Notes: generated by a model from the sequence alone, not told the origin. A stretch of 20,785 nucleotides of DNA from Promethearchaeota archaeon (GCA_004524385.1 SDNM01000001.1:1-20785), one strand, 5' to 3'. Numbered from the stretch's first letter, positions 1 to 8,098 are shown. Made by a program: numbers and translations.

Positions 1-59
1 ACAATCAATAGAAGATTTAAAAAAAAGGAATGTAAAGATTTTATATTAATAGAAATATT

Positions 60-614
60 ATGAACAAAATATTAGGAGTAATGGGAAGTCCCCGTATTAA
101 TGGTAATACGCATGTTTTAGTTTCTAAAATATTAGAAGGAGCGAAGGAAAAAGGAGCTGCTACAGATATTATTTTATTAAAAGATTTAAATATTCAAGAA
201 TGCGATGGATGTCATACATGCTGGAAAGGCAATGAGTGTAGTAAAAGCGACGATATGAACAATATTTATCCAAGAATAATTGATAATGAAATAATTTTGT
301 TTGGCACCCCTGTGTATTGGTATGGACCAACTGCTTTAATGAAAGCCTTTATCGATCGATTTGTCTACTTTAATTGTCCAGAAAACCGGGCAAAAATAAA
401 AGGTAAATCCGCTGTAATTGTAGTTCCATTCGAGGAAGATAATCTGGAAACAGCTGACCTACTAGTGAAAATGTTTGAAAAAAGCTTTGAGTATTTAGAA
501 ATTCCCCTTATTGGAAAAATTATCGTTCCTGGAGTAACTAAAAAGGGAGAAGTTATAAAACAAGAAGAAATAATAGAGCAATGTTATAATTTAGGGAAAA
601 AATTAGCTATATAA
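60..614 (+). CDS. Iron-sulfur flavoprotein (Isf-like, NADPH-dependent FMN reductase fold)
   Basis: A cytoplasmic flavodoxin-fold redox protein of 184 residues that probably binds FMN and one [4Fe-4S] cluster and shuttles electrons from ferredoxin or a pyridine nucleotide. The N-terminus has the FMN phosphate-binding loop GSPRINGNT (residues 9-17). It is followed by Cys48, Cys51, Cys54 and Cys60, spaced C-x2-C-x2-C-x5-C, the compact cluster motif known from the Isf family of anaerobic archaea. GTPVYWYGPTALMKAFIDR (82-100) is the second conserved flavin-binding stretch of the family. The length is normal. The gene stands alone, convergent with the tautomerase gene. Isf proteins have been linked to oxygen and peroxide detoxification in methanogens; whether that holds here is inference. 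No Shine-Dalgarno sequence is visible before the ATG. The electron donor and acceptor cannot be read from sequence. Confidence 0.9.
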   Translation: MNKILGVMGSPRINGNTHVLVSKILEGAKEKGAATDIILLKDLNIQECDGCHTCWKGNECSKSDDMNNIYPRIIDNEIILFGTPVYWYGPTALMKAFIDRFVYFNCPENRAKIKGKSAVIVVPFEEDNLETADLLVKMFEKSFEYLEIPLIGKIIVPGVTKKGEVIKQEEIIEQCYNLGKKLAI

Positions 615-725
615 ATTTACATTTAACAATTATTTAGAATATCTTTTCTAAATTTAGTTAATAAAATGTAAAGATTTTATTTTTATGGAAGGGCAATTAT
701 CTTTATCAAAATTTTTTACCAGTGT

Positions 726-944
726 TTATAATTTAGGGGAAAAACCTGGGGCACCATCCTTAAATTTTTCTGAAGCGGGTTCACCGCCAATCCCCCAATG
801 AGTTCTGGGGATTTCGTGGACAATTACTTCAACAGCATGCTGAGGTACGCCTAAATCTACAAAAACCTGAGTAATTTTCTCAATAACGATTTTAATTCTA
901 TCTACACCAAATCCTTTCCATACATTTACATGAATAGTCGGCAT
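726..944 (-). CDS. 4-oxalocrotonate tautomerase family protein
   Basis: A 72-residue tautomerase-superfamily protein. After removal of the initiator Met, the chain begins with the catalytic base Pro1 (encoded MPTIHV). The family signature HEIPRTHWGIGGEP lies near residues 43-56. Members are small beta-alpha-beta subunits that form hexamers or dimers and move protons between keto and enol forms. Arg11 of classical 4-oxalocrotonate tautomerase aligns with Phe (KGFGVDR), and the position of Arg39 appears to be Glu (AVEVIV). Normal activity on 4-oxalocrotonate is therefore doubtful, and the substrate is unknown. The start is firm because a strong GAGAGGT ribosome binding site sits six bases upstream. 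The gene is single and convergent with the flavoprotein gene. Confidence 0.88.
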   Translation of the reverse strand: MPTIHVNVWKGFGVDRIKIVIEKITQVFVDLGVPQHAVEVIVHEIPRTHWGIGGEPASEKFKDGAPGFSPKL

Positions 945-950
945 TGCTTT

Positions 951-957
951 ACCTCTC
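951..957 (-). promoter_or_regulatory. Shine-Dalgarno site of the tautomerase gene
   Basis: On the minus strand this reads GAGAGGT, six bases before the ATG at 944. It is one of only a few strong Shine-Dalgarno sites in the window and fixes the tautomerase start, so Pro becomes residue 1. Confidence 0.7.
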
Positions 958-998
958 TTTTATAATTTTTTATAATTATTATATAAAATTATATAATT

Positions 999-2561
999 TT
1001 AATTTTTGTTATAAATCGAATATTCATTATCTAATTTTTCTTTAAATTGCTGAGAGAAATTAAACCTTTTTGCGTAAAAATCGAAAATTACCTCATCTAT
1101 AACTTTTTGGTCATTTTTATGGTCGTAATTTAAATCCTTCTTTTTCTTTTCAATTATTTTTTTAACCTTACTTTCCACTTTTTCTTTTGTTTCATTGTCG
1201 GGCAAAATAAAAGGTAAAGCGTGAATTCCAGTTAATTGAATACTATTTGTATTATTTATAATTCCATTCATAAGGTAATTATATAAAGAGCAGTTTAAAA
1301 GACCAAGAGCATATTCTATTGAGAGTGAATTATTTTCTATAATAAAGCCAATTGCCTTATTTGAATCCCAGTAACATCCTTTAGGCATATATCGAGCTGC
1401 CAATCTTGAGCTTACACCGCTTATTACAATACCTTCTCTCTCAAAAGGAACATTTTCAGGAATATCGTAAATTGGAATTGATTTTTCATCCCAAATTAAT
1501 GCTTCCATGATTGGGCGGTAATATTGATCATTACCACCCCGTTTCATATACGGCTTCCATTTTTTAGTTTCTAGAAGAGCTTTTGGGATAATTTTATGTT
1601 TTTTGTTAGAATTGGTTATTTTTTTATTTCTTTTTTCAAAAATTTCTGCTAATTCAGTGCCCTCCACAGCAGCAATATATTTTAAATTATTATGAGTATG
1701 CATACCAATATTTCCTTTTATATATTCTTCTAATTTGGGAGATTTTTCAAATAAATCTATAACCTCTTCTTCGATATCAGTAAAGAATAAATTAAAAGGT
1801 AATAAATGATATCTTTTTTGCTTAAATTCATAAAGTATTTTTGGATTATTATAATCATCTTCACTCTCAATCCGAGGTATGATTCTCATAATATTTTCTG
1901 ATCGATTTATTCTATTTTCTTTTCCAGAACATTTTTCTAAAATAATTATGACTGTAGATATACTTACATTTTGACTCTCAAACAAATTTTTAGGCGCTAA
2001 GAGGATTTCCTTGATTTTGCATGTACTAAGGATAAATCTTCTTAATCTCGTGTGTGTATTTAACGTCAAAAAAGAATCGCTTGTTATAAATCCAAGTCTT
2101 CCTCCTTGTTTTAATCTCCATATACTACATACTATAAACATTGAATAAGTCTCATGCGCATTAATCTTTCCAAAGATCTTATGTAATTTTTTTTTATTCT
2201 TTTTTACATATTGACTTGATTTGTTTAGGTAGGGTGGATTAGCGATAATCACATCAAATTGAAAATTTAATATGGGAGTAGAAGATAATAAATAATCTTG
2301 ATCCGTAAAAGAAATTCCAAGATCCTTCATTTTTTTTTTATAATCTGGATTAATATCATAAGTTTGAATTTGATCTGATTTGACTCCAGATTTTAATAAT
2401 TCTTCAATAAAAATACCCGGTCCAACACAAGGATCTAAAATTTTTTCATCTCTCCTAAATGGGGCTAAACGAGAAATGATATATTCTGCTGTTTTAGTAG
2501 GAGTTAAAACTAAACCTAATTCTTTATTGTTTAATTTATTAATTGCTAAACACTCCTTCAC
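999..2561 (-). CDS. Adenine-specific DNA methyltransferase (N6, TaqI/Eco57I-like)
   Basis: A gamma-class amino-methyltransferase that should methylate adenine N6 in a specific DNA site using S-adenosylmethionine. Motif X-like GLVLTP is at residues 16-21, the SAM-binding motif I DPCVGPGIF at 43-51, and catalytic motif IV NPPY at 108-111. The C-terminal half (about 260-480) has blocks such as KPYMKRGGNDQYY and SNKAIGF that resemble the target-recognition region of TaqI/Eco57I-type enzymes. No nuclease motif is fused and no restriction gene lies beside it, so it looks like a solitary enzyme. The start is uncertain. The long frame opens with GTG at 2561, but the only good ribosome-binding sequence (AAGGAG) lies inside the second and third codons, and no ATG or TTG follows before motif X. 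The nearest upstream gene on this strand is the M28 peptidase, 66 bases away. Confidence 0.9.
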   Translation of the reverse strand: MKECLAINKLNNKELGLVLTPTKTAEYIISRLAPFRRDEKILDPCVGPGIFIEELLKSGVKSDQIQTYDINPDYKKKMKDLGISFTDQDYLLSSTPILNFQFDVIIANPPYLNKSSQYVKKNKKKLHKIFGKINAHETYSMFIVCSIWRLKQGGRLGFITSDSFLTLNTHTRLRRFILSTCKIKEILLAPKNLFESQNVSISTVIIILEKCSGKENRINRSENIMRIIPRIESEDDYNNPKILYEFKQKRYHLLPFNLFFTDIEEEVIDLFEKSPKLEEYIKGNIGMHTHNNLKYIAAVEGTELAEIFEKRNKKITNSNKKHKIIPKALLETKKWKPYMKRGGNDQYYRPIMEALIWDEKSIPIYDIPENVPFEREGIVISGVSSRLAARYMPKGCYWDSNKAIGFIIENNSLSIEYALGLLNCSLYNYLMNGIINNTNSIQLTGIHALPFILPDNETKEKVESKVKKIIEKKKKDLNYDHKNDQKVIDEVIFDFYAKRFNFSQQFKEKLDNEYSIYNKN

Positions 2562-2627
2562 TTAATATTCTATAAATCTCGAATCTTTTCATTACTTCAT
2601 CTACATAAAATTACAGCAATCAATTAT

Positions 2628-3752
2628 TTATCTATTGGTATTATTATCAATTCTATTTATTACATCTATTATATGTTTACAAAGCTTTTCTAAAAGAAAA
2701 GGATCGACTTTATCAACAGTATCGTTGATTGTGTGAACATACTTATACGAACTCTGATCTCCAAAACCAAATCCCCTGAAATTTTTCTTTTTAAGATAAT
2801 AAGCATCACTACGCCCAGTTCTGATAAATTTTTTTTTTGTATGGATAAAAGCATTCAAATTTTCCGCATTCTTAAAATGAATTGCTCTTTCTGTAGAAGT
2901 CCATACATCTAAACCTCTACCAATAGTATCAAAATTAAACATAATAGATTTTTCCCTCTCTAAATGCTCTATAATCTTATAAAAATTTCGAATTCCCATT
3001 GTTCCTGTTTCTTCTGCGCCTGTAAATATAAACCATAAATTATAATTCTTTAATCTAAACTTTGGACTTGAATAATGATTTAATAATTCTAAAACAGTAA
3101 CAATTCCAGAAGCGTTATCAGTGGCACCTGGAGATTTATTATTAGTAATATTTAAATCAATCATCACTGTTGAAATAAGGTTAATTCCTATAGGGACTAT
3201 TCCTATAATATAAAGCCAAAAACTATATTGAGTGAATAAAATATTCTTAAATATAATTATAATTAATCCAAATATCAGTGAATAAACCCATAATTTAAAA
3301 AATAATCCACGAAATTTAATAGGAAGTCGTTGTCCTTTCGAATCTAAATGGCAAAGAAATAAAATATTTTTATTCTTATTTTCTTCTTCTAGACTAACAT
3401 ATAGATTTTGAGATCTCCTCTTTTTTCCTATTTTGATATTCTCTGGATTTCTGGTAATAAAATATATTGGAATATAAATTAATAGGATAATTGCTAAGTT
3501 TATAAAAAAGAAAAGATACCCAAAATTCAAATATAATACAAATAGAAGCCAAAAACCCAGTGTGAAGACTAATTTTTGATAGACTCTCGGATAAAAAGTA
3601 GTAAATGAAAATTCTTGAACCAAAGGACTTAATTGTAGTTTTTCTATCTTCTTTTTGGCAATTTTAAAAGCTTTTTTCTCGTTTTCAGTTCCACTTAATC
3701 GTGGAAATACAAATTCTTCTAAATTTTCTTTTATTCGGTTTCCATCTATCAT
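2628..3752 (-). CDS. Membrane-embedded M28-family zinc peptidase
   Basis: A 374-residue metallopeptidase of family M28, whose members are mostly aminopeptidases with two zinc ions. All ligand motifs are visible: His135 (LCHLDSKG), Asp212 (GATDNASG), Glu247-Glu248 (FTGAEETG), Asp275 (NFDTIGRG) and His340 (YVHTIND). Unlike soluble members, it has hydrophobic segments at about 62-80 and 82-100, before the first ligand, and about 155-170 and 175-197, between the His135 and Asp212 ligands. The catalytic domain is therefore built around a membrane anchor. There is no signal peptide. On the positive-inside rule the basic stretches (101-113, 322-326) suggest a cytoplasmic active site, but this is weak. 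It is divergent from the arabinofuranosidase gene with 68 bases between. Substrate unknown; peptide or N-terminal trimming at the membrane is plausible. Confidence 0.87.
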   Translation of the reverse strand: MIDGNRIKENLEEFVFPRLSGTENEKKAFKIAKKKIEKLQLSPLVQEFSFTTFYPRVYQKLVFTLGFWLLFVLYLNFGYLFFFINLAIILLIYIPIYFITRNPENIKIGKKRRSQNLYVSLEEENKNKNILFLCHLDSKGQRLPIKFRGLFFKLWVYSLIFGLIIIIFKNILFTQYSFWLYIIGIVPIGINLISTVMIDLNITNNKSPGATDNASGIVTVLELLNHYSSPKFRLKNYNLWFIFTGAEETGTMGIRNFYKIIEHLEREKSIMFNFDTIGRGLDVWTSTERAIHFKNAENLNAFIHTKKKFIRTGRSDAYYLKKKNFRGFGFGDQSSYKYVHTINDTVDKVDPFLLEKLCKHIIDVINRIDNNTNR

Positions 3753-3790
3753 AAATGTAATTTATTAATTTTTAATAGATTAAAAAAACA

Positions 3791-3800
3791 TTTAATAAAA
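3791..3800 (+). promoter_or_regulatory. TATA-like box of the arabinofuranosidase gene
   Basis: TTTAATAAAA lies 21-30 bases before the ATG at 3821, with no Shine-Dalgarno sequence between. This spacing fits an archaeal TATA box driving a leaderless or nearly leaderless transcript. The base composition here is so A+T-rich that a chance match is possible. Confidence 0.35.
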
Positions 3801-3820
3801 ATTATTTAATTTAATTACCA

Positions 3821-5392
3821 ATGACAAATGAAAATAAAATTAGGATTAATGTAGGTTCTCCTAAAAAACCTATTGATCCGATGATCTATAGTAATTTTAT
3901 TGAACATTTAGGCGAATGCATTCACAATGGGCTATGGGCGTATGATCCTGTCAATGTCCCATTAGTTAAAGATAATCCGGTCTTAAAAGGGATGAGACAA
4001 GATGTTTTACAAGCGGCAAAAGAATTGAAAATCACCATCTTAAGAGCGTTTGGAGGGTGCTATTCTGATGTATATCATTGGAAGGATGCAATCGGTCCGA
4101 GAAGTTCACGAAAAATTGTTAAAAACTTACATTGGGGAGCAGAAGATATTGGTTTGGTTAAAATAGTTGGTACAATTGAAGGAATTGGACCAGATATTGA
4201 AAATCAATTTGGTACCGATGAATTCCTAACTTTTTGCGAGGAAATTGGTGCAAAACCATATCTTAATGTAAATTATGGTACGGGCACACCTGAAGAGGCT
4301 GCAGATTGGGTAGAATATTGTAATGGTTCTGTTGATACCGAATATGGTGCCTTAAGAGCTAAAAATGGGAGGAAAGAACCTTATAATGTTAAAATTTGGG
4401 GAATTGCCAACGAGATCTTTGGCTTTTGGGAGCCAGGATACGAAAGATTACCCGAGAATTATGCAAAGAAATATCTTCAATTCGCAAAGAAAATGAGAGA
4501 AAAAGATCCAACCATTAAACTAGTCGCTTGTGGCTATGAAAATTCTAATTGGAATCGTACTATTTTAAAAAATATTGGAGAAGAATGGGTTGATTATATT
4601 AGCATTCATCGATATTTACCATATGGTGCAGGTAAGGTAACTGGAAAAAAACACCCAGATATTGAAAGGTGTTATCTTGCATTAATGGCATCAAGTCCTT
4701 TAATTGAAAATGATATTAATGATACATGGAACGATATAATTGTTGCATTAGGGAAAGAATCTCACGTACGTATAGTCTTTGACGAATGGGGCGTATGGTA
4801 TTTATTTAAAGATACAATAAAAACCAATTATAACCTACAAGATGGAATTTGGACGGCACTAATTTTGATGACTTTTCAAAAAATGGCAGATAAATGTCCG
4901 ATGGCTAATTGGGCTCAGTTAGTTAATTGTATTGGGACTATTCAAACAGATCCAGATGGTTTAATCTTGACTCCAGTATATTTGGCATTCAAACTGTTTG
5001 TCGATCATACCTATAATAATTTAATAGAGAATTTGAACATAAATTGCGAAACTTTTGATTCAAAAAAATTTGGACGAATCCCTAAAGCTAATAATGTTCC
5101 ATATATCGATTGTAATGCCACTATTAACGATGAAGGTGATAAATTGTCGATAATGCTTATTAATAAACATTTTACGGAACCATTAAAGATCAATCTTGAG
5201 ATAGAGGGATTTTCGCCTAAGGAACAAGGAATAATTGTAGAACTAAAGAGTCAATCTCCATTTGATTATAACACAATAGAAAATCGTAATAAAATTAAAT
5301 TAGAACATAAAGAAATCGACGATCTCAAACCTAATATGACACTTGAATTACCAGTTCATTCAGTTACAGTCATGAAATTATCCCAGAAATAA
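3821..5392 (+). CDS. GH51-type alpha-L-arabinofuranosidase
   Basis: A retaining glycoside hydrolase that should remove terminal alpha-L-arabinofuranosyl groups from arabinose-containing oligosaccharides. The 523-residue length, a (beta/alpha)8 barrel followed by a beta-sandwich C-terminal domain from about 350, is standard. The acid/base Glu198 lies in KIWGIANEIFGFW and the nucleophile Glu322 in VFDEWGVWY, about 124 residues apart as expected. SIHRYLP (261-267) matches the conserved strand with the substrate-binding His. The usual RYPGGN element appears as RAFGGC (75-80) before YHWKDAIGP, a clear departure at a substrate-binding loop that may shift specificity. There is no signal peptide, so the enzyme acts in the cytoplasm on imported oligosaccharides. 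It ends three bases from the convergent IlvD/Edd gene, which may act on the oxidised sugar. Other GH51 specificities are possible. Confidence 0.88.
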   Translation: MTNENKIRINVGSPKKPIDPMIYSNFIEHLGECIHNGLWAYDPVNVPLVKDNPVLKGMRQDVLQAAKELKITILRAFGGCYSDVYHWKDAIGPRSSRKIVKNLHWGAEDIGLVKIVGTIEGIGPDIENQFGTDEFLTFCEEIGAKPYLNVNYGTGTPEEAADWVEYCNGSVDTEYGALRAKNGRKEPYNVKIWGIANEIFGFWEPGYERLPENYAKKYLQFAKKMREKDPTIKLVACGYENSNWNRTILKNIGEEWVDYISIHRYLPYGAGKVTGKKHPDIERCYLALMASSPLIENDINDTWNDIIVALGKESHVRIVFDEWGVWYLFKDTIKTNYNLQDGIWTALILMTFQKMADKCPMANWAQLVNCIGTIQTDPDGLILTPVYLAFKLFVDHTYNNLIENLNINCETFDSKKFGRIPKANNVPYIDCNATINDEGDKLSIMLINKHFTEPLKINLEIEGFSPKEQGIIVELKSQSPFDYNTIENRNKIKLEHKEIDDLKPNMTLELPVHSVTVMKLSQK

Positions 5393-5395
5393 TTC

Positions 5396-7063
5396 TTAAT
5401 GTAGGTAGACACCATCCTTGGCAGAAGAAACATGTTTCCTGTAAAAATTTAAATATCCTGCTTTTATTTTAGGCTCTGGCCTCTTCCATCTTTTTAATCT
5501 ATCATTTAATTCATCATCTGAAATCAATAAATTTAATTTACGCTTTTCAATATCAATTTCGATAATATCTCCATCTTGAACTATTGCTATAGGTCCCCCT
5601 TCTATTGCCTCCGGACAAACATGCCCAATACATGGACCTCGAGTTGCACCGGAATAACGACCATCAGTAATCATCGCCACTGAATCTCCTAGCCCCATAC
5701 CAACTAAAATCGCAGCGGGGAGAGATAATTCTCTCATTCCCGGTGAACCTTTTGGACCTTCGTATCTAATGATTAAAACATCTCCTTCTTGAATTTTATT
5801 TGATAATAGCGCTTCTTTTACATCTTCTTCACACTCAAAAACTTTTGCTGGTCCCTTATGTTGACGCATTTTTTGGCTTACAGCGCTTTGTTTTATAATT
5901 GCGCCATCAGGTGCAAGATTCCCTTTTAAAACTGCAATGCCTCCTTCGGTTGTGATTGGGTCTTCTAAATTTCGAATGATTTGGTAATCTTTTATTTCTA
6001 TCAATTCAAGATAGTCCTTCAAAGTTAATCCAAGAACATTTTTAGTCGATAAATCTAATAAATTAGATAATTTTTTCATTAGAACTCTCACGCCTCCTGC
6101 ATTATGAAAATCAGTAAGATTGTATTCGGAGGCTGGTTTGAACTTGGCTAATAATGGTACAGATTTACTAAGTGTATCAAAATCAAAATGATTTAGATTC
6201 CCCCCGATTTCGTGTGATAATGCACACATATGAAGGATCATATTAGATGAGCCACCAAAAGCTAAAGCAACTTTTATAGCATTCTCTATAGATTTATTTG
6301 TGACAATATCTAACGCTTTAACTCCTTCATTAACTAATTCCATTATATATTTACCAGTTTCCTTACATAAACTTTCTCTCTCTTTGCTAATGGCGCTCAT
6401 AGCAGCACAACCAGGTAATGAAAGTCCCATTGCCTCCACAATACATGCCATAGTATTAGCAGTCCCCATCATATTACATGCACCAGGAGAGCAACAAGTT
6501 TCAGATTCAATAAGAAAAAATTCCTCTTTAGTAATTTTTCCTGCTTTATACAATCCAATTGCTTCCTTAATATCACAAGTAACAAAAGTTTTTCCTTTTA
6601 GAGGGCCATCTTCAAAGGTTTTTGGTTCCATAATCCCCCCAGTTAAAAAAATCGTAGGAATATTACATCTAACAGCTGCTAATAGCATTCCAGGAATAAT
6701 TTTATCACAAGAGCAAAGCATTACCATGCCATCGAAATTATGAGCTTTTACTGTACACTCAATTGAAGCGGCGATAATTTCTCTTGAAGGCAAAACATAT
6801 TTAGAAAAATTACCGGAATTAGCAATACCATCACAAATGGCGATTGTATTAAATTCCATTGGTGTACCACCTGCTTCTCTCACTCCCTCCTTAACTAATT
6901 TACTTAATTTACGCAAATGAATATGCCCAGGGTTAATTTCGTTCCAAGAATTAACAATCGCAATTCTCGGTTTTTCTAAATCTTCATAGGTATATCCACA
7001 ACCGAGATATAAAGCTCTTTCATATGATTTGCTCGGATCTAATTTATTCTTTTCAGATGTCAT
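5396..7063 (-). CDS. IlvD/Edd-family dehydratase, probably sugar-acid (pentonate) dehydratase
   Basis: A 555-residue iron-sulfur dehydratase. The three cluster cysteines are Cys77 (AICDGI), Cys119 (CSCDKIIPG) and Cys196 (PGACNMMGTANTM). Asp78 and the carbamylated-type Lys121 would bind magnesium. The C-terminal motif DGRYSGATRGPCIGH is intact. Dihydroxy-acid dehydratases (IlvD) usually read GMFTAN or GMYTAN and SLPGNG here. This protein has MMGTANTM and SLPGCAA, closer to the MGTASTM and SLPGCAA pattern I associate with arabinonate and xylonate dehydratases. Together with the adjacent arabinofuranosidase, this favours dehydration of a pentonate to a 2-keto-3-deoxy acid. Branched-chain amino acid synthesis (ilvD) remains the main alternative, and no other ilv gene is nearby. 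A TATA-like box lies 26-33 bases upstream, without a Shine-Dalgarno site. The regulator gene is 78 bases upstream on the same strand. Confidence 0.88.
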   Translation of the reverse strand: MTSEKNKLDPSKSYERALYLGCGYTYEDLEKPRIAIVNSWNEINPGHIHLRKLSKLVKEGVREAGGTPMEFNTIAICDGIANSGNFSKYVLPSREIIAASIECTVKAHNFDGMVMLCSCDKIIPGMLLAAVRCNIPTIFLTGGIMEPKTFEDGPLKGKTFVTCDIKEAIGLYKAGKITKEEFFLIESETCCSPGACNMMGTANTMACIVEAMGLSLPGCAAMSAISKERESLCKETGKYIMELVNEGVKALDIVTNKSIENAIKVALAFGGSSNMILHMCALSHEIGGNLNHFDFDTLSKSVPLLAKFKPASEYNLTDFHNAGGVRVLMKKLSNLLDLSTKNVLGLTLKDYLELIEIKDYQIIRNLEDPITTEGGIAVLKGNLAPDGAIIKQSAVSQKMRQHKGPAKVFECEEDVKEALLSNKIQEGDVLIIRYEGPKGSPGMRELSLPAAILVGMGLGDSVAMITDGRYSGATRGPCIGHVCPEAIEGGPIAIVQDGDIIEIDIEKRKLNLLISDDELNDRLKRWKRPEPKIKAGYLNFYRKHVSSAKDGVYLH

Positions 7064-7088
7064 CGTTAAGTATTTGTGCTATAGAGCT

Positions 7089-7096
7089 TTTATAAA
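7089..7096 (-). promoter_or_regulatory. TATA-like box of the IlvD/Edd gene
   Basis: The palindromic octamer TTTATAAA lies 26-33 bases upstream of the ATG at 7063, the spacing expected for a leaderless archaeal transcript. No ribosome-binding site is visible. It suggests the dehydratase gene has its own promoter and need not be read through from the regulator gene. Confidence 0.45.
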
Positions 7097-7141
7097 TTTA
7101 ATTGATGTTAGATTTTTCTGATTCCTTCAGAAATTAATTTT

Positions 7142-8065
7142 CTATTTTTTTTGAAAAGAAATCCCTTCAACTCTTAATACCAGTTCTACTATTTCTTCTA
7201 ATAAATTATGTAATTCTTCCTTATCAAATTCAGGATTTTCGTGGTTTAATTCTTCCCAAATGAAGAAGACTTTATTTTTAATTGGAAGAATAGCAGTATT
7301 TCCGAAATCAACATAATTATTCGATTGCTTTTCTTCTGCTCTAATGATTATAGAAGGAAAGATTTTACCAAACATTTCAACTTCCCCATCAATCATCTCA
7401 ATTTTTTTAAAATCTACTTTATGCATTTCGTTGATAATTTTTTTCAGTTGTTTTATCAAAAACGTTATTGTTAGCTCATCATCTTCAACCTTATTATCAT
7501 AAATAGAAACTACAAAACCAATCATACGAATTTTATCAGATAACTTTGGATGTTGGAGGTGATATTCATAATAACCTTTTACCCCAAGAATATTGATCCC
7601 TTCTTCTTTTCTTTGAGTTTTTACGATCCAGCCGTTCTTTAATAAGGACTCAAAATATGGCTGAATAAAGGGATCCAAATCATCATATGTTAGATTTAGA
7701 CCACTCACATATACATTCTGGAGGGTCTCAATTACTTTTACTTTAACGCCTTTCAAGTAATCTAATTCCTTCTTCTTCTTTATAAAAATTTTATTAAAAT
7801 ATTCTTTCGGGTCTGTCGCAATAAAAGTTTTTAGATTTTTCCCTTCCTCATCTAATAAGTTTTCCTTAACACATTCTTTTTCAATTAATCTTTTTAAAAT
7901 AGAATATAGCGTTGTTCTCTCAATGAATGGTAATTCTTCTCTAAGCTTCCTTACGATGGTACCTCTTTTTCCATATTTTATGAGAGTATAATAAATCTGT
8001 GCTTCATTAGAATCAAGATCCATTCTCTGTAATGCATCTATCAATGATTTTTCTAGTTCTACCAT
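7142..8065 (-). CDS. TrmB-like winged-helix transcriptional regulator
   Basis: A 307-residue DNA-binding protein. Residues about 5-80 form a TrmB-type winged helix, with DLDSNEAQIYYTLIKYG opening the domain and RTTLYSILKRLIEKECV as the recognition helix region. A Lys/Glu-rich helix (about 85-115), as often seen after the TrmB wing, probably makes the dimer. The remaining two-thirds (about 115-300) is a mixed alpha/beta domain I do not recognise. The sugar-binding domain of characterised TrmB proteins is not evident, so the signal sensed is unknown. The gene is divergent from the methyltransferase-polyferredoxin operon. The 130-base gap holds two 20-bp repeats, so control of both itself and that operon is a natural hypothesis. 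A TATA-like sequence lies 19-30 bases before the ATG and there is no Shine-Dalgarno site. Confidence 0.8.
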   Translation of the reverse strand: MVELEKSLIDALQRMDLDSNEAQIYYTLIKYGKRGTIVRKLREELPFIERTTLYSILKRLIEKECVKENLLDEEGKNLKTFIATDPKEYFNKIFIKKKKELDYLKGVKVKVIETLQNVYVSGLNLTYDDLDPFIQPYFESLLKNGWIVKTQRKEEGINILGVKGYYEYHLQHPKLSDKIRMIGFVVSIYDNKVEDDELTITFLIKQLKKIINEMHKVDFKKIEMIDGEVEMFGKIFPSIIIRAEEKQSNNYVDFGNTAILPIKNKVFFIWEELNHENPEFDKEELHNLLEEIVELVLRVEGISFQKK

Positions 8066-8083
8066 AATTAGAATATAATTTTA

Positions 8084-8095
8084 CACATATTTAAG
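8084..8095 (-). promoter_or_regulatory. TATA-like box of the TrmB-like regulator gene
   Basis: The minus strand reads CTTAAATATGTG, 19-30 bases before the ATG at 8065, implying a very short or absent leader. The first copy of the 20-bp repeat (8099-8118) lies immediately upstream, where an activator or a TFB-blocking repressor would bind. Confidence 0.45.
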
Positions 8096-8098
8096 TTT

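Noticed and set aside
29..680. AATGTAAAGATTTTAT occurs exactly at 29-44 and again at 665-680, flanking the flavoprotein gene.
   Set aside because: In DNA this A+T-rich a 16-base repeat somewhere in 20 kb is expected by chance, there is no inverted end structure, and no mobile-element gene lies between.
984..1001. Perfect 18-bp palindrome TAAAATTATATAATTTTA overlapping the stop codon of the DNA methyltransferase gene.
   Set aside because: It is pure A+T, would form a very weak hairpin, and lies in low-complexity sequence that more likely contains the tautomerase promoter.
6300..6743. A 147-codon open frame on the plus strand inside the dehydratase gene, and similar frames inside other genes.
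   Set aside because: They lie antisense to well-supported genes and show no recognisable motifs, so they are coding shadows.
5396..7063. Naming the IlvD/Edd gene ilvD (branched-chain amino acid synthesis).
   Set aside because: No other ilv or leu gene is present and several signature residues look more like sugar-acid dehydratases, so a gene symbol would claim too much.
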